Positions 45,355 through 55,325 of a stretch of 64,000 nt of DNA are shown piece by piece. How positions within the stretch are numbered: position 1 is the first letter of the stretch; every line of letters begins with the position of its first letter. The stretch is from positions 180,773 to 244,772 of the forward strand of contig NZ_JAKNCT010000002.1 of NCBI RefSeq assembly GCF_022134585.1, written 5' to 3'. Both the position numbers and the translations under genes were made by a program. The DNA is from Mesosutterella porci. Lineage in GTDB: Bacteria > Pseudomonadota > Gammaproteobacteria > Burkholderiales > Burkholderiaceae_F. The notes beneath the pieces are model-generated. The model saw nothing but the letters and a program-made list of their open reading frames with translations. It did no database searches and had not been told where the DNA came from.

Positions 45355-48012
45355 TCATTCGCCGGCCTGTTTTCCGAGGGCCTTGTCAAGAACCTCCCTG
45401 ACGCCGGTGGGCAGATTGGGAAGGCTGTCGGCGAGCTTCAGCGCATCGTGCATCTGGCGGGCCCGCTCCGGGGTGTAGCGGCGCCAGTTGTCCATAACCC
45501 TCGCAATCCTGGCCGCGATGAAGGCATTCACCTTGCAGAGTTTTTGAATCATCTCAAGCCAGAACCTGTAGCCCGATCCGTCCGGGCGATGGAATTCCGG
45601 GGCGTTGTTGCAGAAGGCGAGGATCAGCGCATAGACGCTGTTCGGGTTTGCAATGTTGAAGGCCCCGCTGGCCATGAGTTCGCGCACTCTGCTGAGCACG
45701 GGTACTTCCCCGGGCTGAGCGATGGCCGAAGCCTGCACTGTAAGCCACTTGTTGATCAGCACGGGGACGCCGTTCCATTTCCGCGCAGCATCCACCAGCA
45801 TATCGAGTTTCGCAGGACTGGCGGAATTGACGATGGAAGTAAGCGCCGAGAGCTGGTCCGTCAGGTTGTTGGCCTGCTCGAACTGACTGCGCAGCGCAAG
45901 CAGCGCCTTGGGGTTGCCTCCGGCCAGCAGGTAGCTGAAGGCGAGATTCTTCAGGGCGCGCTTTCCGGCGGACTCAGCGTCGGGCGAGTATTCGCCGGGC
46001 GTCTGGTAGTTCTCGGCGATCTTCAGCAGGACCGAAGAGTACCGGCGTCCGATCACGGAGCGCAGCTCTTCCCGGGCGGAGCGTATGGCTTCGGGGTCGA
46101 TGAGGGTGCGGCGCTCTCCGATGAGCTGCTCGTCGGGCAGCGTGAGCGAGATCGCGCGGAAGGCGGGGGCAAGCCTCTCGTCTGTCAGCATCTGCTCGAA
46201 GGCAGCCAGCAGATCCTGGTCCACGCTCGGGCGGGCCCCGGTCTCAATCGCGTCGACCATGTCGTTCAGGGCCTCGAGCATCAGCCGGTTCATGGCGTCC
46301 CACCGGTTGAACGGATCAGAATCGTGGCGCGCGAGGAAAGCGAGTTCGCTGCGGCAGTAGGGATAGTTGAGAATGACGGGAGCCGAAAAATCACGAAGCA
46401 GGGACGGGATGGGCTTTGCATCTATGTTGACGAAAGTCCATTCATTTTCTGCGTCACGCAGCTCAAGGACGCGCGTCGTGCCCGCAGGCTCTGTTTCATC
46501 TTCGAGCTGCAGCGGGATGTCTTTTCCGGAGGGATCGAGCAGTCCGACGGCAAGCGGGATCAGGAACGGTTTTTTATCGGTCTGCCCGGGAGTCTCCGGC
46601 GTGCTCTGGCTCGCGACCAGCGTGTAGGTGTGCGCTTCGGGGTCCCAGAAGCTCTTGACGGTCACTCGCGGGGTGCCCGCCTGGCCGTACCAGCGGAAGA
46701 ACTGCCCCAGGTCCCGCTCGCTCGCCTGCGCCATCGCGTTAATGAAGTCCTCGCAGGTCGCAGCCCGGCCGTCGTTGCGCTCCAGATACAGCCTGAGGCC
46801 TTCCTTGAATTTCTCCCGTCCGAGAAGGGTCTGGAGCATTCGGTAAATCTCTGCACCCTTTTCATAAACCGTCGTTGTATAGAAGTTGTTGATTTCGCGA
46901 TAGCTTTCCGGGCGAACGGGGTGGGCCATCGGGCCCGCGTCCTCAGGGAACTGCCGGGACCTCAGGAAACGCACGTCCATGATGCGCTTGATGGCCGCCG
47001 CCTTGCCCAGCATGTCGCGCGAAAACTCCTGGTCGCGGAAGACGGTCAGCCCCTCCTTCAGCGTGAGCTGGAACCAGTCTCGGAGCGTCACCCGGTCTCC
47101 CGTCCAGTTGTGGAAGTATTCGTGGCCGACCACTGACTCTATGTTGAAGTAGTCCAGATCCGTGGCGATCTGAGGGGAGGCGAGGACGTAGCGGGTGTTG
47201 AAAATGTTGAGACCCTTGTTCTCCATGGCCCCGAAATTGAAGTCATCGGTCGCCACCAACATGAACCTCTCGAGGTCGTACTCGAGGCCCCAGCGCTGCT
47301 CGTCCCAGCGGATGGCCTTCTTGATGGACTCGAGGGTGTGAGCCGTGCGGTCCTTGTTCTGGGGCTCCACCCAGACCTGCAGCAGACAGTCCTTGCCATT
47401 GGCGAGCTTGATCTTTTCCTCGCGCTTGACGAAATTGCCGGCGACTAGCGCGAACAGATAGCAGGGTTTGAGCGAAGGGTCGTCCCAGACGGCGAGGTGC
47501 CGCCCGTTTTCAAGCTCGTCGCGGCGAACCAGGTTTCCGTTGGACAGCAGGACAGGGTATTTTTCCTTGTCTGCGCGGATTTCCACGTGGAAGTGGGTGA
47601 GGATGTCCGGGTGGTCCGGGAAGTAGGTGATGCGGCGGAATCCCTGGGATTCGCACTGGGACATGAAGTTGCCGTTGGAGATATAGATGCCCGACAGCAG
47701 CGTGTTGGCCAGCGGATGGAATTTGTTGACGATGGTGAGAGTCACCGGCTTGTCGATGCCGTGCACGGTGAGCGACTTGTCAGTGAGGCTGTAGCGTTTC
47801 TGCGGCAGCTGCACACCGTTTTCGTAGATGGACACCAGCTCGAGCCCGTCGGCATCCAGAACAAGTTCAATGGGCTGCGCCCCCAGGGGAGACACCTTCA
47901 TGGTGTTGAATACCGTTGAAGTCTGAGGATCCAGGTCAAAAACAAGGTTTACGGACTCAATGCGGTAGTCGGGCGCTTTGTAATCAGAACGGTAGACAAC
48001 GGACGAACTCAT
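45355..48012 (-). CDS. pepN: Aminopeptidase N (M1 family)
   Basis: 885 residues, as for bacterial PepN. Zinc-dependent removal of N-terminal residues in the cytoplasm. GAMENKG exopeptidase motif at 261-267, zinc site HEYFH (297-301) with E320, and Tyr in the TTVYEKGAEIYRML block as transition-state stabiliser. The C-terminal helical domain is complete. It is upstream of fbp on the same strand. Confidence 0.97.
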   Translation of the reverse strand: MSSSVVYRSDYKAPDYRIESVNLVFDLDPQTSTVFNTMKVSPLGAQPIELVLDADGLELVSIYENGVQLPQKRYSLTDKSLTVHGIDKPVTLTIVNKFHPLANTLLSGIYISNGNFMSQCESQGFRRITYFPDHPDILTHFHVEIRADKEKYPVLLSNGNLVRRDELENGRHLAVWDDPSLKPCYLFALVAGNFVKREEKIKLANGKDCLLQVWVEPQNKDRTAHTLESIKKAIRWDEQRWGLEYDLERFMLVATDDFNFGAMENKGLNIFNTRYVLASPQIATDLDYFNIESVVGHEYFHNWTGDRVTLRDWFQLTLKEGLTVFRDQEFSRDMLGKAAAIKRIMDVRFLRSRQFPEDAGPMAHPVRPESYREINNFYTTTVYEKGAEIYRMLQTLLGREKFKEGLRLYLERNDGRAATCEDFINAMAQASERDLGQFFRWYGQAGTPRVTVKSFWDPEAHTYTLVASQSTPETPGQTDKKPFLIPLAVGLLDPSGKDIPLQLEDETEPAGTTRVLELRDAENEWTFVNIDAKPIPSLLRDFSAPVILNYPYCRSELAFLARHDSDPFNRWDAMNRLMLEALNDMVDAIETGARPSVDQDLLAAFEQMLTDERLAPAFRAISLTLPDEQLIGERRTLIDPEAIRSAREELRSVIGRRYSSVLLKIAENYQTPGEYSPDAESAGKRALKNLAFSYLLAGGNPKALLALRSQFEQANNLTDQLSALTSIVNSASPAKLDMLVDAARKWNGVPVLINKWLTVQASAIAQPGEVPVLSRVRELMASGAFNIANPNSVYALILAFCNNAPEFHRPDGSGYRFWLEMIQKLCKVNAFIAARIARVMDNWRRYTPERARQMHDALKLADSLPNLPTGVREVLDKALGKQAGE

Positions 48013-48133
48013 GCTTTCAAAACTCCAACAATGACAGCGGTTTTCTCATTCTAAAGACAAGAAGGATCCCTGTACGGCACTTCAGAAGCTCCTCTGCTTC
48101 CTTGAGAACTCTCCGGGCGTCCCTTTGGGACAC

Positions 48134-48168
48134 AAAAATCCCCAGAAAGTGTCTCACCTTCTGGGGAC
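48134..48168 (-). terminator. Intrinsic terminator of the tetrahaem cytochrome gene
   Basis: On the minus strand TCCCCAGAA / TTCTGGGGA with a loop of about 11 nt, followed by TTTTT. Confidence 0.85.
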
Positions 48169-48214
48169 TGTCCGCCCTGACGGGCGCTGCCGGCTTCAGA
48201 GCCGTGCCGTCGGA

Positions 48215-48904
48215 TTACTTGGCAGCGGCGGAAGAGGAAGCGGCATCAGAGGCTGCGGCGGAAGCGGCGTCAGAGGCAGAAGCGGCCTCTGAGGCGGCGG
48301 CAGCCGGAGCCTTGCCGGCGATGATCGCATCGGCGTCAGCCTGGGTGTTGATGTTCGCGTAATTATGGCCGGCCGTCTTGTGGCACTCAAGGCAGTTGGC
48401 GGATTTGTCGTTGGCGAAGACAGCGTGGAAGGCGGCGACATCGGGGTTCTTGTCGTTCTTCATCTTCGACAGATCATGGCAGGAGCGGCAGTTCTGGAAG
48501 CCGGTGGAAGCCATCCACTGGGTGACGCTCTTGCTCATCTCGGGAGCCTTCTCCTTCTGCTTGTCAAACGTGGAAATCGAGCCGGTGACCTGGCCGATGA
48601 AGGAATGGGTGCCGGACTGAGCCTTGTGGGCGAGCATTCCAATGTACTCAAAGCCGCCGACATTGTGCTGGGCGCCGTATTTCAGATGGCAGTCGGAGCA
48701 GCCCGCGGTTACGCCGGACGGGGTCTTGAAGTGCTGCCCCTGATGGTAGGCTGCGTAGACATAATCCATGGTGTGGCAGAAAGTGCCGCAGAACTGGGTG
48801 GAGCCGGCCCAGTGGACTACGGAGTTGAACACACCGAAAGCGACAAGACCGATGACAGCACCGACGAGGCCGATAAGGATGGTGCCTTTTTTGCAGTTTT
48901 TCAT
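48215..48904 (-). CDS. NapC/NirT-type membrane-anchored tetrahaem cytochrome c
   Basis: 229 residues. An N-terminal signal anchor (about 8-28) is followed by four haem sites: C39-GTF-C43-H44 (atypical CX3CH), C69-C72-H73, C139-C142-H143 and C171-C174-H175. Such proteins pass electrons from menaquinol to periplasmic reductases. The last about 30 residues are only Ala, Ser, Asp, Glu, Pro and Lys, an unusual tail. Start at 48904 follows AGGA. A perfect FNR box lies upstream. The partner reductase is not in the window. Confidence 0.85.
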   Translation of the reverse strand: MKNCKKGTILIGLVGAVIGLVAFGVFNSVVHWAGSTQFCGTFCHTMDYVYAAYHQGQHFKTPSGVTAGCSDCHLKYGAQHNVGGFEYIGMLAHKAQSGTHSFIGQVTGSISTFDKQKEKAPEMSKSVTQWMASTGFQNCRSCHDLSKMKNDKNPDVAAFHAVFANDKSANCLECHKTAGHNYANINTQADADAIIAGKAPAAAASEAASASDAASAAASDAASSSAAAK

Positions 48905-49044
48905 GATCAAATTTCCTAGAAATTTCAAGCCAACAGATTGGGCTTGCTTTCTTTTAAAAACTTATGTTTTCAGAGGCGGACCTCTCCATATCCGGCTCAG
49001 CCGACATCATAGGCCCTTGTTTTTTGAATCTGTGCGCTCAGCAC

Positions 49045-49058
49045 TTGATCATGATCAA
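49045..49058 (-). promoter_or_regulatory. FNR/ANR box upstream of the tetrahaem cytochrome gene
   Basis: TTGAT-CATG-ATCAA, a perfect FNR consensus palindrome, 141 nt upstream of the cytochrome start and just beyond the modE stop. A TATGAT -10-like hexamer is at 49011-49006 on the minus strand. Anaerobic activation is inferred. Confidence 0.65.
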
Positions 49059-49074
49059 ACAATTTAAGGATGAT

Positions 49075-49917
49075 TTAAGCTTTTGGCGCTGCTGAAACTA
49101 GTCCTAAGACAATTGCCTTAGAGGGAACCGATGCTTCCGCCGCCATGCCCATGCTTAGCTTGTGGCCGCGGCGGGCAAAGCCGACAACAAGGAGCCCGCT
49201 GGGTAGCTTCAGGGTGACCTCGCCGCCCTTTTCAGATCGGGCGCAGCGGGTGACCGTTCCCCTGAGGATGTTCTCATAGCGTTCGTCGGGGAACATCCTT
49301 GCGATGTCGATGGCCGTCGCCTTCGCGGCGGCGAGCATGCGCATGCCGATGGAAACGCCCAGCAGCTGGGCGCTTTCCTGCGTGATGGAGGACTTGATGA
49401 TGTTGTGCTCGTCGAGCCGCAGATAGACGACGACCTGGGCCGGTCCGTGGTGGATGTCCTCGACCGTGCAGGGCAGAATATTCCTCATGCTGGTGAGAAG
49501 GCTGCCCGTGTGAAGCTGCTCGGCCAGCGACTGGTCTTCCCTAGAAAATCCGGCGAGGATCTGGGCCCGGGCCTGGGCGAGGCGGTCGGAGATCCGGATC
49601 ACTTGCCGGCCTGTAGCTGTGAGCCTGGTGCCGCCGCCTTTTGCGCCGCCGACTGCTTTTTCTGCCAGCTTCCCTCCTGCAAGGTTTTCCAGGGACTCAA
49701 GGGCCTGCCAGGCGGCCTTGTAGGAGATCCCTGAGGCGCGCGCGGCCTCGGAAATGGACCCGGTCTCCCCAATGCGCCTCAGGATGTCGATTCTTCTGTC
49801 GCTGACAGCCGACAGGGAGCGTGCAAGCGAAAGCGAAGCAGCTGAATTCAGATCCCCGCCGCCTTCGGCAGGGGGCATTTCCGGCGGGACGGGGGGCTTG
49901 GAAAAATTTTCGGACAT
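49075..49917 (-). CDS. modE: Molybdate-responsive regulator ModE
   Basis: 280 residues: a proline-rich N-terminal extension (1-25), winged HTH (about 38-115, with GSISEAARASGISYKAAWQALE), then two Mop molybdate-binding domains (about 140-205 and 213-275). ModE with molybdate represses modABC and activates molybdoenzyme genes. It is divergent from modA over a 104-nt region with two operator-like inverted repeats. Confidence 0.93.
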   Translation of the reverse strand: MSENFSKPPVPPEMPPAEGGGDLNSAASLSLARSLSAVSDRRIDILRRIGETGSISEAARASGISYKAAWQALESLENLAGGKLAEKAVGGAKGGGTRLTATGRQVIRISDRLAQARAQILAGFSREDQSLAEQLHTGSLLTSMRNILPCTVEDIHHGPAQVVVYLRLDEHNIIKSSITQESAQLLGVSIGMRMLAAAKATAIDIARMFPDERYENILRGTVTRCARSEKGGEVTLKLPSGLLVVGFARRGHKLSMGMAAEASVPSKAIVLGLVSAAPKA

Positions 49918-49942
49918 GGCAATAAGGGAGAGACTTTGCTGT

Positions 49943-49997
49943 AGAATGAATTTATTCTAAAAACGAATAGCGTATGCTGAATAAGGCAATATTCAGC
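49943..49997. promoter_or_regulatory. Candidate ModE operators between modE and modA
   Basis: AGAAT-N6-ATTCT (49943-49958) and GCTGAATA-N6-TATTCAGC (49976-49997) are perfect inverted repeats with the same 6-nt spacing, centres 36 bp apart. The second ends 24 nt before the modA ATG. The sequence differs from the E. coli ModE site, but architecture and position suit ModE control of both genes. Confidence 0.5.
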
Positions 49998-50021
49998 CCT
50001 ATTCATTGTAAGGAGATTTCC

Positions 50022-50777
50022 ATGCAGAAGCTTTGCGCCGCCGTCGCTGCGGCTGTCGTCCTCGCAGTGACTCTTCCCGCCCAGGCCGAAGAGATCCATG
50101 TGGCCATTGCCGCCAACTTCACTGCGCCGGCAACAGATCTTGCTCCGGTGTTCGAAAAACAGACCGGCAACAAAGTGAAGCTCTCTTTTGGCAGCACCGG
50201 GGCTTTTTACGCCCAGATTAAGAACGGCGCTCCGTTTGACATCCTGCTGGCCGCCGATGCCAAGACCCCGGTTAAGATCGAGGCCGAAGGGATGGGCGTG
50301 AAGGGCTCCTCCTTTACCTATGCCCAGGGCAAGCTCGTCTTCTGGTCTGCCGACCCTTCCCGGGTGGACGCCGCCGGCAAGGCTGTGAAGGAAATGAAGT
50401 TTGACAAGTGCGCCGTGGCCGATCCGCGGCTCGCTCCCTATGGAGAGGCTGCCTACCAGACCCTCGAGGCCCTTCATCTGCTCGACCAGTACAAGCCGAA
50501 ATTCGTGACCGGCAACAACATCGGCAAGACCTTCCAGTTCGTGAAGACCGGCAACGTCCAGGTGGGCTTTGTCGCCCTCTCCCAGGTATATAAGAACGGG
50601 AAGCTGACCTCGGGCTCCGGCTGGATCGTCCCGGCTCAGTACTACAAGCCGATCAAGCAGGATGCTGTGCTGCTCAAGCACGGCGAGAAGAGCGCGGCGG
50701 CCAAGCAGTTCATGCAGTTCCTGCGCTCCCATGAAGCCAATAAGGTGAAGCTCGACTACGGCTACGCCGTCAAGTAA
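50022..50777 (+). CDS. modA: Periplasmic molybdate-binding protein
   Basis: 251 residues with a signal peptide (MQKLCAAVAAAVVLAVTLPAQA). AANFTAPATDLAPVFEKQTG and FGSTGAFYAQI form the oxyanion site (Ser residues) and ADPRLAPYGEAAYQTLEAL is a family block. It captures molybdate or tungstate for ModBC. The ATG has a near-perfect AAGGAG site, suggesting high expression. Confidence 0.95.
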   Translation: MQKLCAAVAAAVVLAVTLPAQAEEIHVAIAANFTAPATDLAPVFEKQTGNKVKLSFGSTGAFYAQIKNGAPFDILLAADAKTPVKIEAEGMGVKGSSFTYAQGKLVFWSADPSRVDAAGKAVKEMKFDKCAVADPRLAPYGEAAYQTLEALHLLDQYKPKFVTGNNIGKTFQFVKTGNVQVGFVALSQVYKNGKLTSGSGWIVPAQYYKPIKQDAVLLKHGEKSAAAKQFMQFLRSHEANKVKLDYGYAVK

Positions 50778-50803
50778 GCCGGGGTTTTGCTTAAGGGAAG
50801 GGC

Positions 50804-51502
50804 ATGGAGGAAGTTCTTTCGTCATTTACCGTTGAGGAGCTCTATCCGATAGTCGTCAGCATCAAGCTCGCCCTGATGACGACGATCTTGCTCCTGATCT
50901 TCGCCACACCGGTGGCTTGGTGGCTTTCCCGCGGCCAGAGCGCTCTGCGCTCGACTCTCAGCTCGGTGCTCACGCTGCCTCTGGTGCTCCCTCCGTCTGT
51001 GCTCGGCTTTTACATGCTCATCTTCATGGGGCCGAACGGACCGCTGGGAAAGCTCACGGAGTCGCTGGGGATCGGACTGCTCACATTCACTTTTCCGGGA
51101 CTGCTGATCGGTTCGATGGTCTACTCTCTGCCCTTCATGATCCAGCCCCTGCAGACGTCCTTCGAGTCCCTCGGGCCGCGGCCCTCCGAGGTGGCTTCCA
51201 CTCTGGGGGTCCGGCCCTTCACGGCTTTTGTGAAAGTGGTGCTGCCCCTTTGCCGCCCGGGGTTCCTGACCGGGATAGTTCTTACCTTTGCGCACACGAT
51301 CGGGGAGTTCGGCGTGGTACTTTTGATCGGCGGCAACGTGCCAGGAAAGACGCAGGTCGTCTCCACCGAGATTTATTCCCTGGTCGAGGCGATGGAATAC
51401 AGCAAGGCCCATGTTCTTGCCGGAGGAATGCTGGTGTTCTCCTTTATCGTGCTGCTGGCTCTGGCGCTGCTCAACAGGCAGGCGGGAAGGATCTTTAAAT
51501 GA
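50804..51502 (+). CDS. modB: Molybdate ABC transporter permease
   Basis: 232 residues with five to six transmembrane helices. The coupling-helix EAA motif is EVASTLGVRPFTAFVKVVLPLCRPG, typical of ModB/CysTW permeases. It starts 26 nt after modA and overlaps modC by 4 nt. Confidence 0.94.
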   Translation: MEEVLSSFTVEELYPIVVSIKLALMTTILLLIFATPVAWWLSRGQSALRSTLSSVLTLPLVLPPSVLGFYMLIFMGPNGPLGKLTESLGIGLLTFTFPGLLIGSMVYSLPFMIQPLQTSFESLGPRPSEVASTLGVRPFTAFVKVVLPLCRPGFLTGIVLTFAHTIGEFGVVLLIGGNVPGKTQVVSTEIYSLVEAMEYSKAHVLAGGMLVFSFIVLLALALLNRQAGRIFK

Positions 51503-52596
51503 GTGCTCAGAACGAAATGGGGGGCCGGGTGGCCCTCAAGCTTTCCCGCGGGAAGGATTTCTCGCTGGATGTTGATTTTGAGCTTCTGAGCACGGGCATT
51601 ACGGTTCTGTTCGGCCCGTCGGGTTGCGGCAAAACGACCATTCTCAGGTCAGTGGCCGGGCTGGAGCGGGCCCGTGGAATAGTGAGAATAGGCGATGCGC
51701 TCTGGCAGGATTCCGACAAAGGCGTCTTCGTTCCGACCTGGCAGCGCTCGCTCGGCTATGTCTTTCAGGAGGCGAGCCTTTTTCCGCATATGACGGCGAG
51801 GGAGAACATCAGCTTCGGGCTGAAGTACGGTCGCGGGGGAAGCAGCAGGAACCGGATTGACGAGGCCGTGGAGCTGCTCGGGCTGTCGAGGCTGCTGAAC
51901 CACCGACCCTACGAATTGTCCGGCGGCGAGCAGCAGCGCGTTTCCATTGCGCGGGCTCTGGTCCTTAACCCGAAAATTCTGCTGATGGATGAGCCTCTGT
52001 CGGCCCTTGACTGGTCCAGGCGCCAGGAGATCATGCCCTGGATAGAGAAAATTCGCGACGAGCTCCAGATTCCGGTTCTTTATGTGACGCATTCTGCCGA
52101 GGAAGTGGCAAGGCTCGCGGACTTCATCCTGCTGATTGAAAACGGCTCCATCACAAAGCGCGGGCCTGCTTCCCGTCTGATTTGCGAAATCTCGGCCCCA
52201 GTGGAAATCGAGACAGACCGCGTGAGCTTCCTGCACGGACGGATTGCCGGCTCCGACGAGAAGTACGCCCTCGCCTGCGTACAGCTTGATTCCGGCGGAA
52301 CGCTCTGGATCCCATCGGCCCGCACCGAATCGGGCGAAGAGGTTCGCGTGAAAATCTTTGCCCGCGATGTGGCGCTGTCGCGGACTGCGGAGGCGGCCAG
52401 CAGCATCCAGAATTCGCTGGAATGCACGGTCAGGGGAATCGAGCCGGACGAAAACCCGGCGCAGAGCCTGGTGGATCTCTCCTGCGGCTCGAATCGTCTG
52501 ATGGCCAGAATCACCAGGCGCGCCGCGGAAAATCTGGGACTAGAGAAGGGGCAGAAGGTTTGGGCGCTGGTTAAAACGGCGGCCCTCAGCGTCTGA
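51499..52596 (+). CDS. modC: Molybdate ABC transporter ATPase
   Basis: 365 residues. Walker A GPSGCGKTT, signature LSGGEQQRVSIARAL, Walker B ILLMDEPLSALD and the switch His in VTHSAEEVARLAD. The C-terminal TOBE/Mop domain (about 295-360) can bind molybdate for trans-inhibition. A hairpin, GGCCCTCA/TGAGGGCC, overlaps its stop codon (52581-52601) and may end the operon. Confidence 0.95.
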   Translation: MSAQNEMGGRVALKLSRGKDFSLDVDFELLSTGITVLFGPSGCGKTTILRSVAGLERARGIVRIGDALWQDSDKGVFVPTWQRSLGYVFQEASLFPHMTARENISFGLKYGRGGSSRNRIDEAVELLGLSRLLNHRPYELSGGEQQRVSIARALVLNPKILLMDEPLSALDWSRRQEIMPWIEKIRDELQIPVLYVTHSAEEVARLADFILLIENGSITKRGPASRLICEISAPVEIETDRVSFLHGRIAGSDEKYALACVQLDSGGTLWIPSARTESGEEVRVKIFARDVALSRTAEAASSIQNSLECTVRGIEPDENPAQSLVDLSCGSNRLMARITRRAAENLGLEKGQKVWALVKTAALSV

Positions 52597-52601
52597 GGGC
52601 C
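52581..52601 (+). terminator. Possible terminator of modABC
   Basis: GGCCCTCA / TGAGGGCC stem with a 5-nt loop spanning the modC stop, followed by GTTCCTT only. A 14-bp direct repeat GGCCCCCCGGAAGG lies just beyond, in the spacer to purB. Confidence 0.45.
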
Positions 52602-52671
52602 GTTCCTTCGGGCGCACCGGCCCCCCGGAAGGGACTGGCCCCCCGGAAGGTGGCGGCGAGCCCCCTGGAGG

Positions 52672-54057
<1,386 letters not shown>

Positions 54058-54260
54058 TTAAGAGAATAAGGTTTCCGCTCCATGAGCAGAACCATTAAAT
54101 TTTAGCTCAACCGTTCCGGAGGCCGTCCGCAGGCAGAACCGGGGCGCCGCGGGAAGCCCTCGCGGCCAGGCTTCGGGATGTCTGCTATGTTTATAACAGA
54201 CGCGGGCTGGCGGGGCGGTGGACACCCGGGCCGTTTTCCTTATATTCTGCGGGGTGAGAA

Positions 54261-55325
54261 ATGGCGGGTTTTGATCTGTTCGAGGAGGAGCAGGACGCAG
54301 TTCCCATTGCGCCTGAGCCGCCCTCCGAGTCTATGAGGCGCGCGGCGAGGATTATTCCCCGTTCAGTGCATCTGGGATCATCCTCCTGGGCCTTCCCCGG
54401 CTGGAAAGGCATTGTCTGGAGCCGCTTCAGCAGCACCCGGAATCTGGCTCAGGAAGGGCTGAGGGCCTACAGCGCCAACCCCATTTTGACCACGGCTGGC
54501 GTCGACCGGGCCTACTACAGGCCGCTGCCCATGCTTCAGTACGCCCGCTTTGCCGGGCAGGTCCCGGATAATTTCAGATTTCTGGTGAAGGCGCCGGCTG
54601 CCGTGACCGACTGCATGAAGCGCGGCGCGGGCGGCAGGCCTCTGGGAGAAAATCCGTTTTACCTGAATGACAGGAAGGCCGCCGAAGAGTTTGTGCTGCC
54701 GGTTCTCGAAGGGCTGGGCGGCAAGGCGGGCCCGCTTGTTTTTGAGTTTTCTGCCTTGCCCCGCGGGTGGCTCAGGGATCCGCAGGACCGGGTCCGTCAG
54801 ATCGAGCGCCTGGGAGAGTTTCTCTCCAGGCTGCCGCCGATTTCCGAGCGCTCGCCCGATGCCTTCTACGCCGTCGAGATCAGGACGCCCGCTATTTATA
54901 CGCCTCGGTTCTTAAACGTCCTGAGGGAGTCCGGGGCGCGGCTTGTCATCGGCCTGCACCCGAGCATGCCCGACATCGCACGCCAGACCAACGCGCTCTT
55001 CGCCCTGGACCGCGTCGGTGAGTCCGGGACCCCGGCGGGGCTCAAGGGGCCGCTGGTGGTGCGCTGGTCTCTCGCCTTGGGGGACCGCTTTGACGACGCG
55101 AGGCAGCGTTTTGAGCCTTTTTCCAGCATCCAAAGGCCCGATCCGGTCACCCGAGAGGGCATCGTGAGTCTGATATTGTCGGCCCTCCGAGGCAGGCAGA
55201 GCTCTTTTGTTGTCGCGAACAACAAGGCCGAGGGATGCGCCCCGCTTTCCATGTTTTCGCTGGCCGAAAGGCTGGCCGAGAGAATCTCAGAAGAGCGCGA
55301 CCGGCAAGGCGGTGCTGCAGGCTAG
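54261..55325 (+). CDS. DUF72 (YecE-like) protein
   Basis: 354 residues. The DUF72 TIM-barrel-like fold is recognised by HLGSSSWAFPGWKGIVW, FRFLVKAP and LVFEFSALPRGW near the middle. Biochemical function of the family is unknown. The start has GGGGTGAG upstream. The 3' end overlaps murI (convergent) by 4 nt. It is divergent from purB. Confidence 0.8.
   Translation: MAGFDLFEEEQDAVPIAPEPPSESMRRAARIIPRSVHLGSSSWAFPGWKGIVWSRFSSTRNLAQEGLRAYSANPILTTAGVDRAYYRPLPMLQYARFAGQVPDNFRFLVKAPAAVTDCMKRGAGGRPLGENPFYLNDRKAAEEFVLPVLEGLGGKAGPLVFEFSALPRGWLRDPQDRVRQIERLGEFLSRLPPISERSPDAFYAVEIRTPAIYTPRFLNVLRESGARLVIGLHPSMPDIARQTNALFALDRVGESGTPAGLKGPLVVRWSLALGDRFDDARQRFEPFSSIQRPDPVTREGIVSLILSALRGRQSSFVVANNKAEGCAPLSMFSLAERLAERISEERDRQGGAAG

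Noticed and set aside
45340..47136. Long open frame opposite pepN
   Set aside because: Antisense shadow of a clear aminopeptidase N gene.
52615..52660. Short direct repeat GGCCCCCCGGAAGG between modC and purB as a possible CRISPR or mobile scar
   Set aside because: Only two 14-bp copies 19-20 bp apart, no further units, low-complexity GC; probably chance slippage.
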